Shown here: positions 18,708-28,034 of the stretch, one piece after another
How the letters are laid out: each line of letters starts with the position of its first letter
Numbering within the stretch: the first letter of the stretch is position 1
Assembly (NCBI RefSeq): GCF_003751505.1
Contig: NZ_RJVB01000011.1
Coordinates: forward strand, 62,001-126,000
Source of the DNA: Erwinia sp. JUb26
GTDB lineage: Bacteria; Pseudomonadota; Gammaproteobacteria; Enterobacterales; Enterobacteriaceae
Reading direction: 5' to 3'
Length of the DNA: 64,000 nucleotides
Notes under the pieces: generated by a model
The model's input: only the letters and a program-made list of their open reading frames with translations
Database searches by the model: none
What the model was told of the DNA's origin: nothing
Made by a program: the position numbers and the translations under genes

Positions 18708-20312
18708 TTACTTACCGACGACGGCCGCTGACCGCTCGCTGTTTTCGTCGTTGGCAGAGGTCATTGGCGCATAGTCCAGCTGCAGGATGCGGCTGGTGTC
18801 CGCCAGCTCTTTCTCCGTCGCGGCCACATTGCCGTTCAACTTCTGGCCATAGAAAGGAATAATCGCCTTCAGTTTGCTCTGCCAGTCTGACGATGCCATC
18901 TGCTCTTTGAACACTTTGCTCATCAGATCCAGCATGATCGGCGCAGCCGTTGAGGCACCCGGCGATGCGCCCAGCAGCGCGGAAATGGTGCCGTCCTGCG
19001 ACGTGACCACTTCGGTACCCAGCTTCAGTACGCCGCCTTTTTTGGCATCTTTCTCAATGATCTGCACGCGCTGACCGGCTTTCACCAGTCGCCAGTCTTC
19101 TTTGCGGGCGTCCGGGAAGTATTCGCACAGCGCCTTGTGGCGATCGTCAGCGCTGAGCAGCACCTGGCCGACCAGATATTTCACCAGATCGAAGTTATCC
19201 ATCCCCACGCGCATCATCGGCATCAGATTCGATGGCGTGATGGAGCCAAACATATCCCACAGCGAACCCTGCTTGAGGAACTTGGTGGAGAAGGTGGCAA
19301 ACGGACCGAACAGCAGGACCGGCTTGCCGTCCAGCGTACGGGCATCCAGGTGTGGAACGGACATCGGCGGTGCGCCGACGGACGCTTTGCCGTAGACCTT
19401 CGCCAGATGGCGCTTCACCACTTCCGGATTTTCGCTGACCAGGAACTCGCCGCCCACCGGGAAGCCCGCGTAGTTTTTCATTTCAGGAATTGCGGATTCC
19501 TGTAACAGCGTCAGCGCTGCGCCACCGGCACCGATAAAGACATATTTGGCGCGAATCGTGTCCTGCTTACCGTCGTTGTTCAGATCGGCCACGGTCACGT
19601 TCCAGCTGCCGTCGCCGTTTCGATGAACTTTGCGCACTTCATGGCGGTTTTTCAGGCTGAAGTTCGGGTTCTTCTTCAGCGAGGTGACCAGCTGGCGGGT
19701 GACTTCGCCGAAGTTGACGTCGGTTCCGATCGGAATGCGGGTCGCGGCAACTTTCTGGCCGTTTTCACGGCCTTCCATCACCAGCGGCACCCACTGTTTG
19801 ATCTGTTCCGCATCTTCCGAATATTCCATTCCACGGAACAGGCTGCAGTTTTGCAACGCCGCGTAGCGACGTTTCAGGAAGCTGACGTTATCGTCGCCCC
19901 AGACGAAGCTGATATGCGGCACGCTGGTAATAAAGCTGCGCGGATCGCGTAATACGCCACGTTCAACCTGATGTGCCCAGAAACGGCGGGAAATCTGGAA
20001 CGCTTCGTTAATTTCTACCGCTTTCTTAATGTCGATCGATCCATCGGCATTTTCCGGAGTGTAATTCAGTTCCATCAGCGCTGAGTGTCCCGTACCGGCA
20101 TTATTCCAGCCGTTGGAACTCTCTTCGGCGACTGCATCGAGACGTTCTACCATGCTGATGCGCCAGTTCGGCTCCAGCTCCTGTAGGTAGGTACCAAGCG
20201 TGGCGCTCATCACTCCACCCCCGATCAGTAGGACATCAACGTGCTTTTCGTCTTCTACTGCGGCTTTACTGGTTAAACCCAAACCCGCCACAAGTACTGC
20301 CATTTTACGCAT
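18708..20312 (-). CDS. mqo: Malate:quinone oxidoreductase
   Basis: Mqo is a peripheral membrane FAD enzyme that oxidises malate to oxaloacetate and passes electrons to quinone, bypassing NAD-linked malate dehydrogenase. The 534 residues (E. coli 548) begin with a hydrophobic leader ([15 protein letters not shown]) and then the FAD motif [14 protein letters not shown] (about 27-40), [23 protein letters not shown] and the C-terminal [19 protein letters not shown], all typical. In E. coli mqo lies elsewhere, so it is one of the genes brought into this cdh-tpiA interval. Confidence 0.96.
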   Translation of the reverse strand: MRKMAVLVAGLGLTSKAAVEDEKHVDVLLIGGGVMSATLGTYLQELEPNWRISMVERLDAVAEESSNGWNNAGTGHSALMELNYTPENADGSIDIKKAVEINEAFQISRRFWAHQVERGVLRDPRSFITSVPHISFVWGDDNVSFLKRRYAALQNCSLFRGMEYSEDAEQIKQWVPLVMEGRENGQKVAATRIPIGTDVNFGEVTRQLVTSLKKNPNFSLKNRHEVRKVHRNGDGSWNVTVADLNNDGKQDTIRAKYVFIGAGGAALTLLQESAIPEMKNYAGFPVGGEFLVSENPEVVKRHLAKVYGKASVGAPPMSVPHLDARTLDGKPVLLFGPFATFSTKFLKQGSLWDMFGSITPSNLMPMMRVGMDNFDLVKYLVGQVLLSADDRHKALCEYFPDARKEDWRLVKAGQRVQIIEKDAKKGGVLKLGTEVVTSQDGTISALLGASPGASTAAPIMLDLMSKVFKEQMASSDWQSKLKAIIPFYGQKLNGNVAATEKELADTSRILQLDYAPMTSANDENSERSAAVVGK

Positions 20313-20624
20313 GAGGATACATCTCCGTATGCTGAATTAATTCAACATGTTAAGCAGGTAAAACAGACCCGGTATATCTCTGAACCAGTGAAGTTATTGC
20401 GCTAATTCAGGAATGCTAAAGGATTCCACCTGCATTTTTTGCTGCAAGTTTAATCACTTTTAGGAAGTATCAGAAATATACCATTGTTACGGGCTAATTA
20501 AAAAAGTGTTTAAAGATTAAAAATGAGAATGATTCATGAGCGGAAATTAGTAACATTTATACGGGCCGTTGAGCGACCCGTAATAACGGCAGGGTTTGAA
20601 GGGTAAATGGCTGAACGGGATGGA
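20313..20624. other. Intergenic region upstream of mqo
   Basis: An AT-rich stretch of 312 bases with no gene. It should carry the mqo promoter (minus strand); TATATT at about 20475-20480 read on the minus strand could be its -10. ACGGG (20561-20565) and CCCGT (20577-20581) form an imperfect hairpin after the AhpD-like gene, without a clear T-run. AATGAGAATGATTCATGAG near 20521-20540 only partly resembles a Fur box and is not called. Confidence 0.5.
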
Positions 20625-21080
20625 TTAATTACGAGGGGCGCTGTCCGGGAGTTTTCGAAGGCTGATTGCCAGACGGTTATAAGCATTCATCAATCCGATA
20701 GCAATTGTCATATCAGTTATCGCTTGTTCGCTGAATTCTTTTTGCACCTGGGCGAAAACCTCGTCCGGTGCGTTAGTTTGGGCGATTAACGTCAGGGATT
20801 CTGCCCAGGCCAGCGCGGCCTGCTCGTTAGCGGAGAACCAGTTGCCGGCTTCGCGCCAGACCTGGGTGAGCACAATTTTGTCCCACGGCATTCCCTCTTT
20901 GTGTAACGCTTTAGTGTGCATGTCGATGCAGTATGCGCAGCCGTTAATTTGTGAGACGCGCAGGAAAACCAGCTCGATAATGCTCATCGGCAGTCCGCAC
21001 TGCGCGACATAACCATAGACGCCGCCCAGTGCCTTCATTCCGGCAGGGGAAGTGGCGTTAAAATCAATACGTTCGCTCAT
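20625..21080 (-). CDS. AhpD-like carboxymuconolactone-decarboxylase-family protein
   Basis: A 151-residue alpha-helical protein with the AhpD-type redox core: Glu36, Cys48, Cys51 and His55 (GCAYCIDMH), the same spacing as Glu118/Cys130/Cys133/His137 of mycobacterial AhpD. Such proteins reduce peroxides or peroxiredoxin partners; many are uncharacterised. It is divergent from a MocR regulator (start 21172), 91 bases apart, so that regulator is its likely controller. Confidence 0.87.
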   Translation of the reverse strand: MSERIDFNATSPAGMKALGGVYGYVAQCGLPMSIIELVFLRVSQINGCAYCIDMHTKALHKEGMPWDKIVLTQVWREAGNWFSANEQAALAWAESLTLIAQTNAPDEVFAQVQKEFSEQAITDMTIAIGLMNAYNRLAISLRKLPDSAPRN

Positions 21081-21171
21081 AGGTGTGTCTCCAGAGTCAG
21101 GGGATTGGCGTGAATGATCGACAGCATTTGCTGTTGACGGTTATTTTCATCGGTTTGATGGGGCAATAAAA

Positions 21172-22611
21172 GTGCCAGGAATTGACAAAAACAGTGGTCC
21201 ATCCGCCGTGCAGACGGCGGAGCAGATTGGCCTGCAGCGCTACGCCGATCGTTCGCTGACGGAGCAGATTCGAGCCGGGATGGCGCAGGCGATCGCGGAA
21301 GGCCGCGTCCCGGCGGGATCGCGCGTGCCCTCCTGCCGCGATCTGGCCGCTGCGCTGGGCGTTGCGCGCGGTACGGTGCGTAACGCCTATGACATGTTGG
21401 TAGACAGCCAGCTGCTGGTGGCCCGTGGCGCAGCGGGAACCTGGGTCAGTGCCGTCCTGCCCGCTTCCCGTGTGATACCGCCAAAAGCGCCGGTGCTGGC
21501 CCCACTGGCGGATGTGGTCCATGCCTTTGACGTCGCGCCGCTAACCTTTCAAATGGGTACGCCCGCCAGCGATGCCTTTCCGGCCAAAGTCTGGTCGCGG
21601 ATTCTGGCCCGCCACGTTCGGGAGATTGCAGGAGGGACAACGGGGTATGCCGATCCGCGCGGCAGCCTGATGTTGCGTCAGGAGCTGGTGAGCTATCTGT
21701 CGCTGGCGCGCGGGATCCGCTGTCAGGCCTCGCAGGTGATTATCACCAACGGCTATACCGGCGCGCTGGGTATCATTTTCCTGGCGCTCGGCCTGCGCGG
21801 TGCACGTGCCTGGAGCGAAGATCCGGGCTATCTGCTGGCTCGGCGCGCACTGGGCCTGGCCGGAATCGAGGCGGTGCCGGTGCCGGTGGATGAACAGGGT
21901 ATGTCCGTTGCGGACGGTTTGCGGCTGGCCGCAGACGCCCGCGTGGCGCTGGTCACACCGGGGCAGCAGTCGCCGCTTGGCGTGACTCTATCGCTTGCTC
22001 GCCGCGGTGAGCTGCTGGCCTGGGCGCGCCAGCAGGATAGCTGGATTATCGAAGATGATTATCTCGGCGAACTGCAGCTGCAGGGGCGGGCGGCTCCGGC
22101 ACTGGCGGCGCTGGATGCAGAGCGCGTGCTGCATATCGGCACGTTCAGTAAAACGCTCAGCCCGGCGCTGCGTATGGGCTATCTGGTGGTGCCGGACGCG
22201 CTGGCGGCGCATTTTGCGGAAACGGTGGCGCTACTGGCTCCGGCTTCGTCATCCGTTCTGCATAATGCGGTGGCGGAATTTTTGCACGATGGGCACTACA
22301 TGCGTCATCTGCGGCGGATGAAGCGGCTGTATGCGGCCCGCCTCACCGAGCTGCTGCAGGCGCTTGAGCCGCATTTTTCATCGCTTTCGCGAGCGGCACT
22401 GGCGGTAGTTATTCGCCTGCCGCAGGGCACCCGCGATGTGCAGATTGCACAGGCAGCGCTGGCGCACGGCATGGCTCCGTCACCGCTGTCGGTGTGGTAT
22501 CAGGATAAAACGGCGAGCTGTGGGCTGGTGCTGGGGGTGACTAATTTACCGGATGGCGGGTTTGCCGCGAGTGCGGCCAGGCTGAAGGCGCTGGTGGAGG
22601 CGTTTGGCTAA
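21172..22611 (+). CDS. MocR-family PLP-dependent transcriptional regulator (second copy)
   Basis: A 479-residue GntR-aminotransferase fusion distinct from the one at 16433. The winged helix covers about residues 23-95 (SRVPSCRDLAAALGVARGTVRNAYDML); the PLP domain follows with GYADPRGS, EDDYLGE (Asp295/Asp296) and the Schiff-base Lys327 (GTFSKT). I chose the GTG at 21172, which has GGGG eight bases upstream. It is divergent from the AhpD-like gene, its probable target, and convergent with tpiA. Confidence 0.87.
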   Translation: MPGIDKNSGPSAVQTAEQIGLQRYADRSLTEQIRAGMAQAIAEGRVPAGSRVPSCRDLAAALGVARGTVRNAYDMLVDSQLLVARGAAGTWVSAVLPASRVIPPKAPVLAPLADVVHAFDVAPLTFQMGTPASDAFPAKVWSRILARHVREIAGGTTGYADPRGSLMLRQELVSYLSLARGIRCQASQVIITNGYTGALGIIFLALGLRGARAWSEDPGYLLARRALGLAGIEAVPVPVDEQGMSVADGLRLAADARVALVTPGQQSPLGVTLSLARRGELLAWARQQDSWIIEDDYLGELQLQGRAAPALAALDAERVLHIGTFSKTLSPALRMGYLVVPDALAAHFAETVALLAPASSSVLHNAVAEFLHDGHYMRHLRRMKRLYAARLTELLQALEPHFSSLSRAALAVVIRLPQGTRDVQIAQAALAHGMAPSPLSVWYQDKTASCGLVLGVTNLPDGGFAASAARLKALVEAFG

Positions 22612-22612
22612 T

Positions 22613-22638
22613 TATCCCTGCCCCGAAGGGCAGGGATA
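22613..22638. terminator. Hairpin between convergent MocR gene and tpiA
   Basis: TATCCCTGCCC (22613-22623) pairs perfectly with GGGCAGGGATA (22628-22638) around CGAA (TTCG on the other strand, a very stable tetraloop). T tracts are poor on both sides, so it is a probable rather than certain terminator. Confidence 0.65.
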
Positions 22639-22642
22639 GGGA

Positions 22643-23410
22643 TTAGGCTTTTTTCGCTGCGGCAGCGGCTTTCACGATCACCGCGAACGCGTCGGCTTTC
22701 AGCGATGCACCGCCAACCAGCGCGCCGTCGATGTCCGGCTGGCCGAACAGCTCTGCTGCGTTTTTATCGTTAACGGAACCGCCGTACTGGATGATGACCT
22801 GTGCAGCCACGGTTGCATCCTGCTTCGCGATATGGTCACGGATGAACTTGTGTACCGCCTGAGCCTGCTCAGGTGTCGCTGATTTGCCGGTACCGATGGC
22901 CCATACTGGCTCATAGGCGATAACCACGCCGTTGAAGGCTTCTGCGCCCTGAGTTTTCAGGACTGCGTCGATCTGACGAGCGCAAACTTCTTCGGTTTTG
23001 CCCGCTTCGTTCTCAGCGTCGGTTTCACCGATGCACAGAACCGGGGTCAGGCCTGCTGCTTTCACGACGGCGAATTTTTTCGCAATGAATTCGTCGCTCT
23101 CTGCGTGGTAGGTACGGCGCTCAGAGTGACCGATGATGATGTATTGCGCACCGATATCTTTCAGCATGTCGGCAGAGGTTTCGCCGGTGAACGCGCCTGA
23201 CAGGTTCACGTCAACGTTCTGCGCACCCAGTACGATATGGCTTCCAGAAATGGCATGTTTTGCCTGATCCAGATAGATCGCCGGTGGGGCAATTGCCACG
23301 CCACAACCGTCAACACCGCTCAGTTCGTTACGCAGACCGGCGATCAGCTCATTGACCATGTGCTTGCTACCGTTCAGTTTCCAGTTACCCATCACTAATG
23401 GATGTCGCAT
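22643..23410 (-). CDS. tpiA: Triose-phosphate isomerase
   Basis: TpiA interconverts dihydroxyacetone phosphate and glyceraldehyde 3-phosphate. The 255 residues equal E. coli TpiA. Lys of GNWKLNG (near residue 11), His of IIGHSERR (about 95) and the catalytic Glu of [12 protein letters not shown] are present. ATG 23410 has an ideal GGAGGATACA before it; the upstream in-frame codon at 23422 is not needed. Confidence 0.99.
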   Translation of the reverse strand: MRHPLVMGNWKLNGSKHMVNELIAGLRNELSGVDGCGVAIAPPAIYLDQAKHAISGSHIVLGAQNVDVNLSGAFTGETSADMLKDIGAQYIIIGHSERRTYHAESDEFIAKKFAVVKAAGLTPVLCIGETDAENEAGKTEEVCARQIDAVLKTQGAEAFNGVVIAYEPVWAIGTGKSATPEQAQAVHKFIRDHIAKQDATVAAQVIIQYGGSVNDKNAAELFGQPDIDGALVGGASLKADAFAVIVKAAAAAKKA

Positions 23411-23527
23411 TGTATCCTCCACGCTTAGAGAGTATTAAAGCTGCCGGCAGGCAGCGTTGTCTGCCGACAGTATAGAGATCAAAAATGCGAAAGGCTTTGC
23501 TTTTCGTCATCGTTTGCATGAATCGAT

Positions 23528-24127
23528 TCAGGGGGCCGCAAGCGCCAGTTTTAGCGGTTCGATCGCGAAAGTTAGCCCTTTCTCGCCGTTATCCGCCACA
23601 ATGTAGCGCAACGCCCCCTCCGTCTGCTGGTAATATCGCGAATTCTTGCCTTTAGCCAGCAGATCGTTCACCCGCTTCTGGCTCTGTTCGTCACTGAGCA
23701 TCGGTTCGAAGAACCGTACAAACGCCGTCATATAGGCCAGCGCCTTCTCCCGCGCGGCTTTCTGGTCCGGCCCGGGGATCGGTAGCCAGGTAATCTGCAG
23801 CGTTTTTATCTTTCCGCTGCCGTGCTCAAGGGCCGTCGACGCGTAAAGATTTTCGTTGATCTTACTGGCGGCACGCGTCAGATTGCTCTTATCATCAGGC
23901 GTGTCAATTGCGCGATATTCACCTAACGGTAATGTTGCGTTGGCAGCATTATATTTTTCACGAAACTGGCCAATGGTCATATCAAAGGTTGGGGCACCCA
24001 TTTGCAGATAGGGTGCCGCAGGCATATGTTCTGCCCGGTCCTGAGGATCGGGATCGGCTTTTGCTGTCGCGATGGTCAGTGTGGTCAGCAGGATAATCGC
24101 TGCCCAGATCGCTTGATTCATTTTCAT
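23528..24127 (-). CDS. yiiQ: Periplasmic protein YiiQ (DUF1454)
   Basis: A 199-residue exported protein matching E. coli YiiQ (199), including APTFDMTIGQFREKYN, NLTRAASKINENLYASTALEHG and the C-terminal TEGALRYIVADNGEKGLTFAIEPLKLAL. The signal peptide runs to about residue 24 (TIATAKA). Function is unknown. Two ATG codons are possible, 24127 and 24121; AGGG lies too close to the first and at a better distance from the second, so the true start may be 24121. It is transcribed toward tpiA. Confidence 0.9.
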   Translation of the reverse strand: MKMNQAIWAAIILLTTLTIATAKADPDPQDRAEHMPAAPYLQMGAPTFDMTIGQFREKYNAANATLPLGEYRAIDTPDDKSNLTRAASKINENLYASTALEHGSGKIKTLQITWLPIPGPDQKAAREKALAYMTAFVRFFEPMLSDEQSQKRVNDLLAKGKNSRYYQQTEGALRYIVADNGEKGLTFAIEPLKLALAAP

Positions 24128-24210
24128 GGCCCTAACCAGTAAACTCTGCTCAAGATTAAAACGGACAATGACTGGAAAAGTCAAAGGGCACCCTGACGCT
24201 GGGAAAAATA

Positions 24211-24645
24211 ATGACTCTACAACAATGGTGTTTCTCGTTTCGTGGCCGTCTGAGGCGGCGGGATTTCTGGATCTGGCAGGTGGTCTGGATGCTGCTGTTG
24301 ACGCTGTTGTTCAGCCTCGCCGGAAGCGGTTTGATGGATATGCAACTGGCGGCATTCTGCGTGGTGGCCCTGCTGTGGCCGGTGAGCGCAGTGCTGGTGA
24401 AACGGCTGCACGATCGGAACAAAGGCGGCCAGTGGGCGCTGTTGCTGATCCTCGCGTGGATGCTGATGGCCGGAAACTGGACGATGCTGCCAGGCGATGC
24501 GCAGTGGCTGGTGGGGCGTTTTATCCCCACGCTGATTCTGGTCAGCATGATGGTCGAACTCGGCTTCTTCCGCGGGACGGATGGTGATAACCGTTACGGT
24601 AAAGCGGCGCAGTACGTGGTGTTTCTGCGCCGTGGAGCAGCCTGA
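24211..24645 (+). CDS. yiiR: DUF805 inner-membrane protein YiiR
   Basis: A 144-residue membrane protein (E. coli YiiR 146) with a cytoplasmic N-terminal FSFRGRLRRRDFWIW motif typical of DUF805 and three or four hydrophobic segments, plus the RLHDRNKGG loop and the GTDGDNRYG tail seen in this family. Function unknown. It sits between yiiQ (divergent) and fpr (convergent, no gap), the E. coli order. Confidence 0.88.
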   Translation: MTLQQWCFSFRGRLRRRDFWIWQVVWMLLLTLLFSLAGSGLMDMQLAAFCVVALLWPVSAVLVKRLHDRNKGGQWALLLILAWMLMAGNWTMLPGDAQWLVGRFIPTLILVSMMVELGFFRGTDGDNRYGKAAQYVVFLRRGAA

Positions 24646-25392
24646 TTACCAGTAGTGTTCGCTGGTCATATGGCCCGGTTTACGCTTAAAGTGCTTGCGC
24701 ATTCCGCGTGTATCTTTCAGCAGTTGCTGGGTGTCTTTTACCATCTCCGGGTTACCACACAGCATGACGTGGCTCGTCTCGGCATCGATTTTCAGGCCGG
24801 TCGCTGCCTCCAGCTGGCCGCTGGCAATCAGCGCCGGAACCCTGCCGGTCAACGAGCCTTCGGCTTCTTCCCGACTGACCACCGTCTGAATCTGCAACTG
24901 GCCGTTATAGCGCTGCTGTAGCTGCTGCATCTGTGGCAGATAGCTCAGGTCCTGCGCGAAGCGCGCGGCATGGAGCAGCACGATGTTTTTAAACCGATCC
25001 AGGCCTTTTCCCTCTTCTAAAATCGACAGATAAGGGCCAATGGCGGTGCCGGTTGCCAGCATCCACAGGGTTTCGCACTGTGGAATTTCCTCGATAACAA
25101 AAAAGCCCTGCGCGTCCTGGGTAATCATCACTTCATCACCCGGCTTGAGCGCGTACAGCAGCGGGCTGAGCTTACCTCCCGGAACCAGCACCAGATAAAA
25201 CTCCAGATTTTTATTGCTCGGTGCATTCACAAAGGAATAGGCACGAACCACGCGCTCACCGTTCACTTCCAGCGACAGTTTGGCGTACTGACCGGCAGTA
25301 AAGGGGGCGATGGGGGCGGTCACAATGATACTGAACAGGCTGTCCGTCCAGTTCGTCACTTTTTCTACTCGGGCGTTGACCCAGGCGGCCAT
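24646..25392 (-). CDS. fpr: Ferredoxin/flavodoxin-NADP+ reductase
   Basis: Fpr passes electrons from NADPH to flavodoxin and ferredoxin, supporting radical-SAM enzymes and recovery from oxidative stress. The 248 residues equal E. coli Fpr; FAD-binding RAYSFVNAPS (about 50-59), the NADP-binding GTAIGPYLSIL and MLCGNPEMV, and the C-terminal KPGHMTSEHYW are present. In E. coli it is SoxRS-induced; I could not find a convincing SoxS box upstream. Confidence 0.97.
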   Translation of the reverse strand: MAAWVNARVEKVTNWTDSLFSIIVTAPIAPFTAGQYAKLSLEVNGERVVRAYSFVNAPSNKNLEFYLVLVPGGKLSPLLYALKPGDEVMITQDAQGFFVIEEIPQCETLWMLATGTAIGPYLSILEEGKGLDRFKNIVLLHAARFAQDLSYLPQMQQLQQRYNGQLQIQTVVSREEAEGSLTGRVPALIASGQLEAATGLKIDAETSHVMLCGNPEMVKDTQQLLKDTRGMRKHFKRKPGHMTSEHYW

Positions 25393-25700
25393 AACAAGCT
25401 CCTTAACTCAGTTGCGGCAGGATTGGCGTCTCTGCGGCTATCTTCGTCAGCTGTGAGTGGTTTTTCCAGTTTCCGGCGGCGGTAAAGCTCGTATAAACAA
25501 AGTATGCGCACGAATTTACCTTAGCGTAAAAATTGTTTTACAGCCGCGCCCGCTTTTAGTGACAGGTGCGGGTGGCCTATTTTGATCCGACCTCTCGCTT
25601 TGTCATCTATTCCTGATATTTTCTCCGGCGCTGAGCGTATCCATTTGGCTGATCCTCTGGATACGAAAAATTTTACCGTTATTTATACTGATGTGGCGCG
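25393..25700. other. Intergenic region between divergent fpr and emrD
   Basis: 308 bases with no gene. It holds the two divergent promoters. GTAAAA-ATTG-TTTTAC (25526-25541) is a perfect inverted repeat and overlaps a second, TTTAC..GTAAA (from about 25516), a possible operator whose protein I cannot name. TATACT at 25684-25689 is too close to the emrD ATG for an ordinary promoter. Confidence 0.5.
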
Positions 25701-26879
25701 ATGAAAAAGATTGAAAATGGACATCTGTTAGTGATGCTGATTGCCCTGCTGGCCGTCGGGCAAATGGCGCAAACCATTTACGTTCCGGCGATGTCCACCA
25801 TCGCGGCGGCATTTAACGTCGGCGACGGTGCCGTCCAGCAGGTGATGGCGGCCTATCTGATGACCTACGGCGCCTCACAGCTTTTTTATGGCCCGCTGTC
25901 GGACAGTATTGGCCGCAGGCCGGTGGTTTTGTTCGGCATGGGGATATTTATCCTCGGTTCGCTGACGGCCCTGCTGGCACAAAGCCTGAACGGGCTGGTG
26001 CTGGGAGCTGCAATCCAGGGCCTGGGCACGGGCGTGGCGGGCGTAATGGCGCGTACCATGCCGCGCGATCTGTATGAGGGCAGGGCGTTACGCCATGCCA
26101 ACAGCCTGTTAAATATGGGCATTCTAATCAGCCCGCTTGTTGCCCCGCTAATTGGAGCCGGTCTGACGCGGCTGTTCGGCTGGCAGGCGTGCTTTGCGTT
26201 TCTGCTGCTGCTGTGTCTGGCGGTCAGTTTCGCCATTCTGCGATGGATGCCGGAAACGCGTCCGCAGACCGTGCAGCCGCGCCCGCTGTTTTCACGCTAT
26301 CGCCCGCTGCTGGCCGACAGCAGCTTTGTACGCTATCTGGTGATCCTGATCGGTGCGCTGGCCGGTATTGCGGTATTTGAAGCCAGCTGCGGCGTGCTGA
26401 TGGGCGGTGTTCTGGGAATGAGCAGCTTCGCCGTCAGCCTGCTGTTTATCCTGCCGCTGCCGGCGGCATTTTTTGGCGCCTGGTTTGCCGGTAAAAGCGA
26501 AAAACCCTTCACCACCATTATGTGGTACGCGGTGAACAGCTGCCTGCTTGCGGGTGTGCTGATGTGGATCCCCGGCTGGCTGGGCGTAATGAACCTGTGG
26601 ACGCTGATTGTGCCCGCCTCGCTGTTTTTCTTTGGCGCAGGCATGCTGTTTCCGCTGGCAACGACCGGCGCGATGGAGCCCTGGCCCTATATGGCGGGTA
26701 CCGCCGGTGCGCTGGTGGGTGGATTACAGAATCTGGGATCGGGGCTGACCGCGTGGCTTTCCGCGCTGCTGCCGCAGAACGGTCAGTTCAGCCTCGGGAT
26801 GCTGATGTTCGCGACTTCGCTGCTGATCCTGCTCTGCTGGCTGCCGCTGTCGAAGCGGCCGGAGCCGCAGACCGTCTGA
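25701..26879 (+). CDS. emrD: Multidrug efflux transporter EmrD
   Basis: A 392-residue MFS proton antiporter with twelve membrane segments, close to E. coli EmrD (394): VGQMAQTIYVPAM in TM1, the MFS loop FYGPLSDSIGRRPVVL, and the second-half sequences MWIPGWLGVMNLWTL and GAMEPWPYMAGTAGALVGGLQN. EmrD exports uncouplers and detergents in E. coli. No good ribosome site precedes ATG 25701 (GATGTGGCGCG), but the N-terminus aligns with E. coli EmrD from the first residue. In E. coli emrD is not next to fpr. Confidence 0.92.
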   Translation: MKKIENGHLLVMLIALLAVGQMAQTIYVPAMSTIAAAFNVGDGAVQQVMAAYLMTYGASQLFYGPLSDSIGRRPVVLFGMGIFILGSLTALLAQSLNGLVLGAAIQGLGTGVAGVMARTMPRDLYEGRALRHANSLLNMGILISPLVAPLIGAGLTRLFGWQACFAFLLLLCLAVSFAILRWMPETRPQTVQPRPLFSRYRPLLADSSFVRYLVILIGALAGIAVFEASCGVLMGGVLGMSSFAVSLLFILPLPAAFFGAWFAGKSEKPFTTIMWYAVNSCLLAGVLMWIPGWLGVMNLWTLIVPASLFFFGAGMLFPLATTGAMEPWPYMAGTAGALVGGLQNLGSGLTAWLSALLPQNGQFSLGMLMFATSLLILLCWLPLSKRPEPQTV

Positions 26880-26930
26880 TACGGCAGTCAATCGGCGGGG
26901 CCAGCCGTAAAATGCTGGCCCCCGAGAGAA

Positions 26931-27941
26931 TTACAGAATGAACGGGTGAAGATTGTCGTCTTTACGGTCCAGGTAGTGAATGGACTGGATGCGGCGAATG
27001 GTGCGCGATTTACCGCGGATCAGCAGTGTTTCGGTGGTGGCCATATTGCCTTTGCGCGTGATGCCCTTCAGCAGTTCGCCGCTGGTGATGCCGGTGGCGG
27101 CGAAGATGACGTTATCGTTGCGCGCCATCTGGTCGAGCAGCAGCACTTTTCCGGCATCAATGCCCATCTCATGGCAGCGTACGAGCTCCTGCTCGCCCAG
27201 GCGACGGTTCTCTGCCGTATCGCCTTTCACCTCATGACGAGCCAGTAAGCGGCCCTGCATATCGCCATCCAGCGCGCGGATCACCGCCGCAGAGATCACC
27301 CCCTCCGGTGCGCCGCCAATGCCGTACATCACGTCCACTTCGCTGTCCGGCATGCAGGTGAGGATTGAGGCCGCCACATCGCCGTCCGGGAAGGTGAACA
27401 CGCGGACGCCGAGCTGTTGCAGGCGGGCAATCACCGCATCATGGCGTGGTTTAGCCAGCAGCGTGACGGTCAGCTCGCTGAGCGGTTTCTCCAGCGCGTC
27501 GGCAACACGCTGCAGGTTCTCCTCCAGCGGAAGATTCAGGTCGATAGCGCCTTTCGCGCCGGGGCCAACCACCAGCTTTTCCATATACATATCGGGGGCG
27601 TGCAGGAAGGTGCCTTTATCGCCGACCGCCAGCACCGCCAGCGCGTTCGCCTGGCCCAGCGCGGTCATACGCGTGCCTTCGATCGGGTCAACGGCAATAT
27701 CCACTGCATCGCCATTGCCGCTGCCGACTTTTTCGCCGATATACAGCATCGGCGCTTCATCAATTTCCCCTTCGCCAATCACGATCTGACCGTCAATATC
27801 CACCTTATTGAGCATGATGCGCATCGCGTGTACCGCTGCGCCATCGGCTGCGTTTTTATCGCCGCGCCCCAGCCATTTATAGCCAGCCAGCGCCGCTGCT
27901 TCGGTGACGCGTGAAAATTCAATTGCCAGTTCTCGTTTCAT
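26931..27941 (-). CDS. glpX: Fructose-1,6-bisphosphatase class II
   Basis: GlpX dephosphorylates fructose 1,6-bisphosphate for gluconeogenesis. The 336 residues equal E. coli GlpX. The metal site motifs are visible: GEGEIDEAPML (about 56-66), VDPIEGTRMTA (near 84), MYGIGGAPEGVISAA and the C-terminal conserved region. It is the last gene of the glpF-glpK-glpX set on this strand, 93 bases after glpK. Confidence 0.97.
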   Translation of the reverse strand: MKRELAIEFSRVTEAAALAGYKWLGRGDKNAADGAAVHAMRIMLNKVDIDGQIVIGEGEIDEAPMLYIGEKVGSGNGDAVDIAVDPIEGTRMTALGQANALAVLAVGDKGTFLHAPDMYMEKLVVGPGAKGAIDLNLPLEENLQRVADALEKPLSELTVTLLAKPRHDAVIARLQQLGVRVFTFPDGDVAASILTCMPDSEVDVMYGIGGAPEGVISAAVIRALDGDMQGRLLARHEVKGDTAENRRLGEQELVRCHEMGIDAGKVLLLDQMARNDNVIFAATGITSGELLKGITRKGNMATTETLLIRGKSRTIRRIQSIHYLDRKDDNLHPFIL

Positions 27942-28001
27942 GACGTGCCTCGGAAAAGTGATGAGGCGGGGAGTTTATCACAGGCGGGGAGGGGAGGCGG
28001 T

Positions 28002-28024
28002 GCCCGCAGTCGGCGACTGCGGGC
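28002..28024. other. Hairpin between glpK and glpX
   Basis: GCCCGCAGTCG (28002-28012) is mirrored by CGACTGCGGGC (28014-28024), an 11-bp arm on each side of one base. On the minus strand it follows glpK directly without a T-run. It may stabilise the glpFK mRNA or reduce glpX expression. Confidence 0.55.
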
Positions 28025-28034
28025 GGGTAAAACC

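Noticed and set aside
20521-20540. Possible Fur box upstream of mqo
   Set aside because: AATGAGAATGATTCATGAG matches the 19-base Fur consensus only in part and has no iron gene beside it.
25393-25520. SoxS box for fpr
   Set aside because: GCGCAT and CAAAG fragments are present, but no arrangement fits the SoxS consensus well enough.
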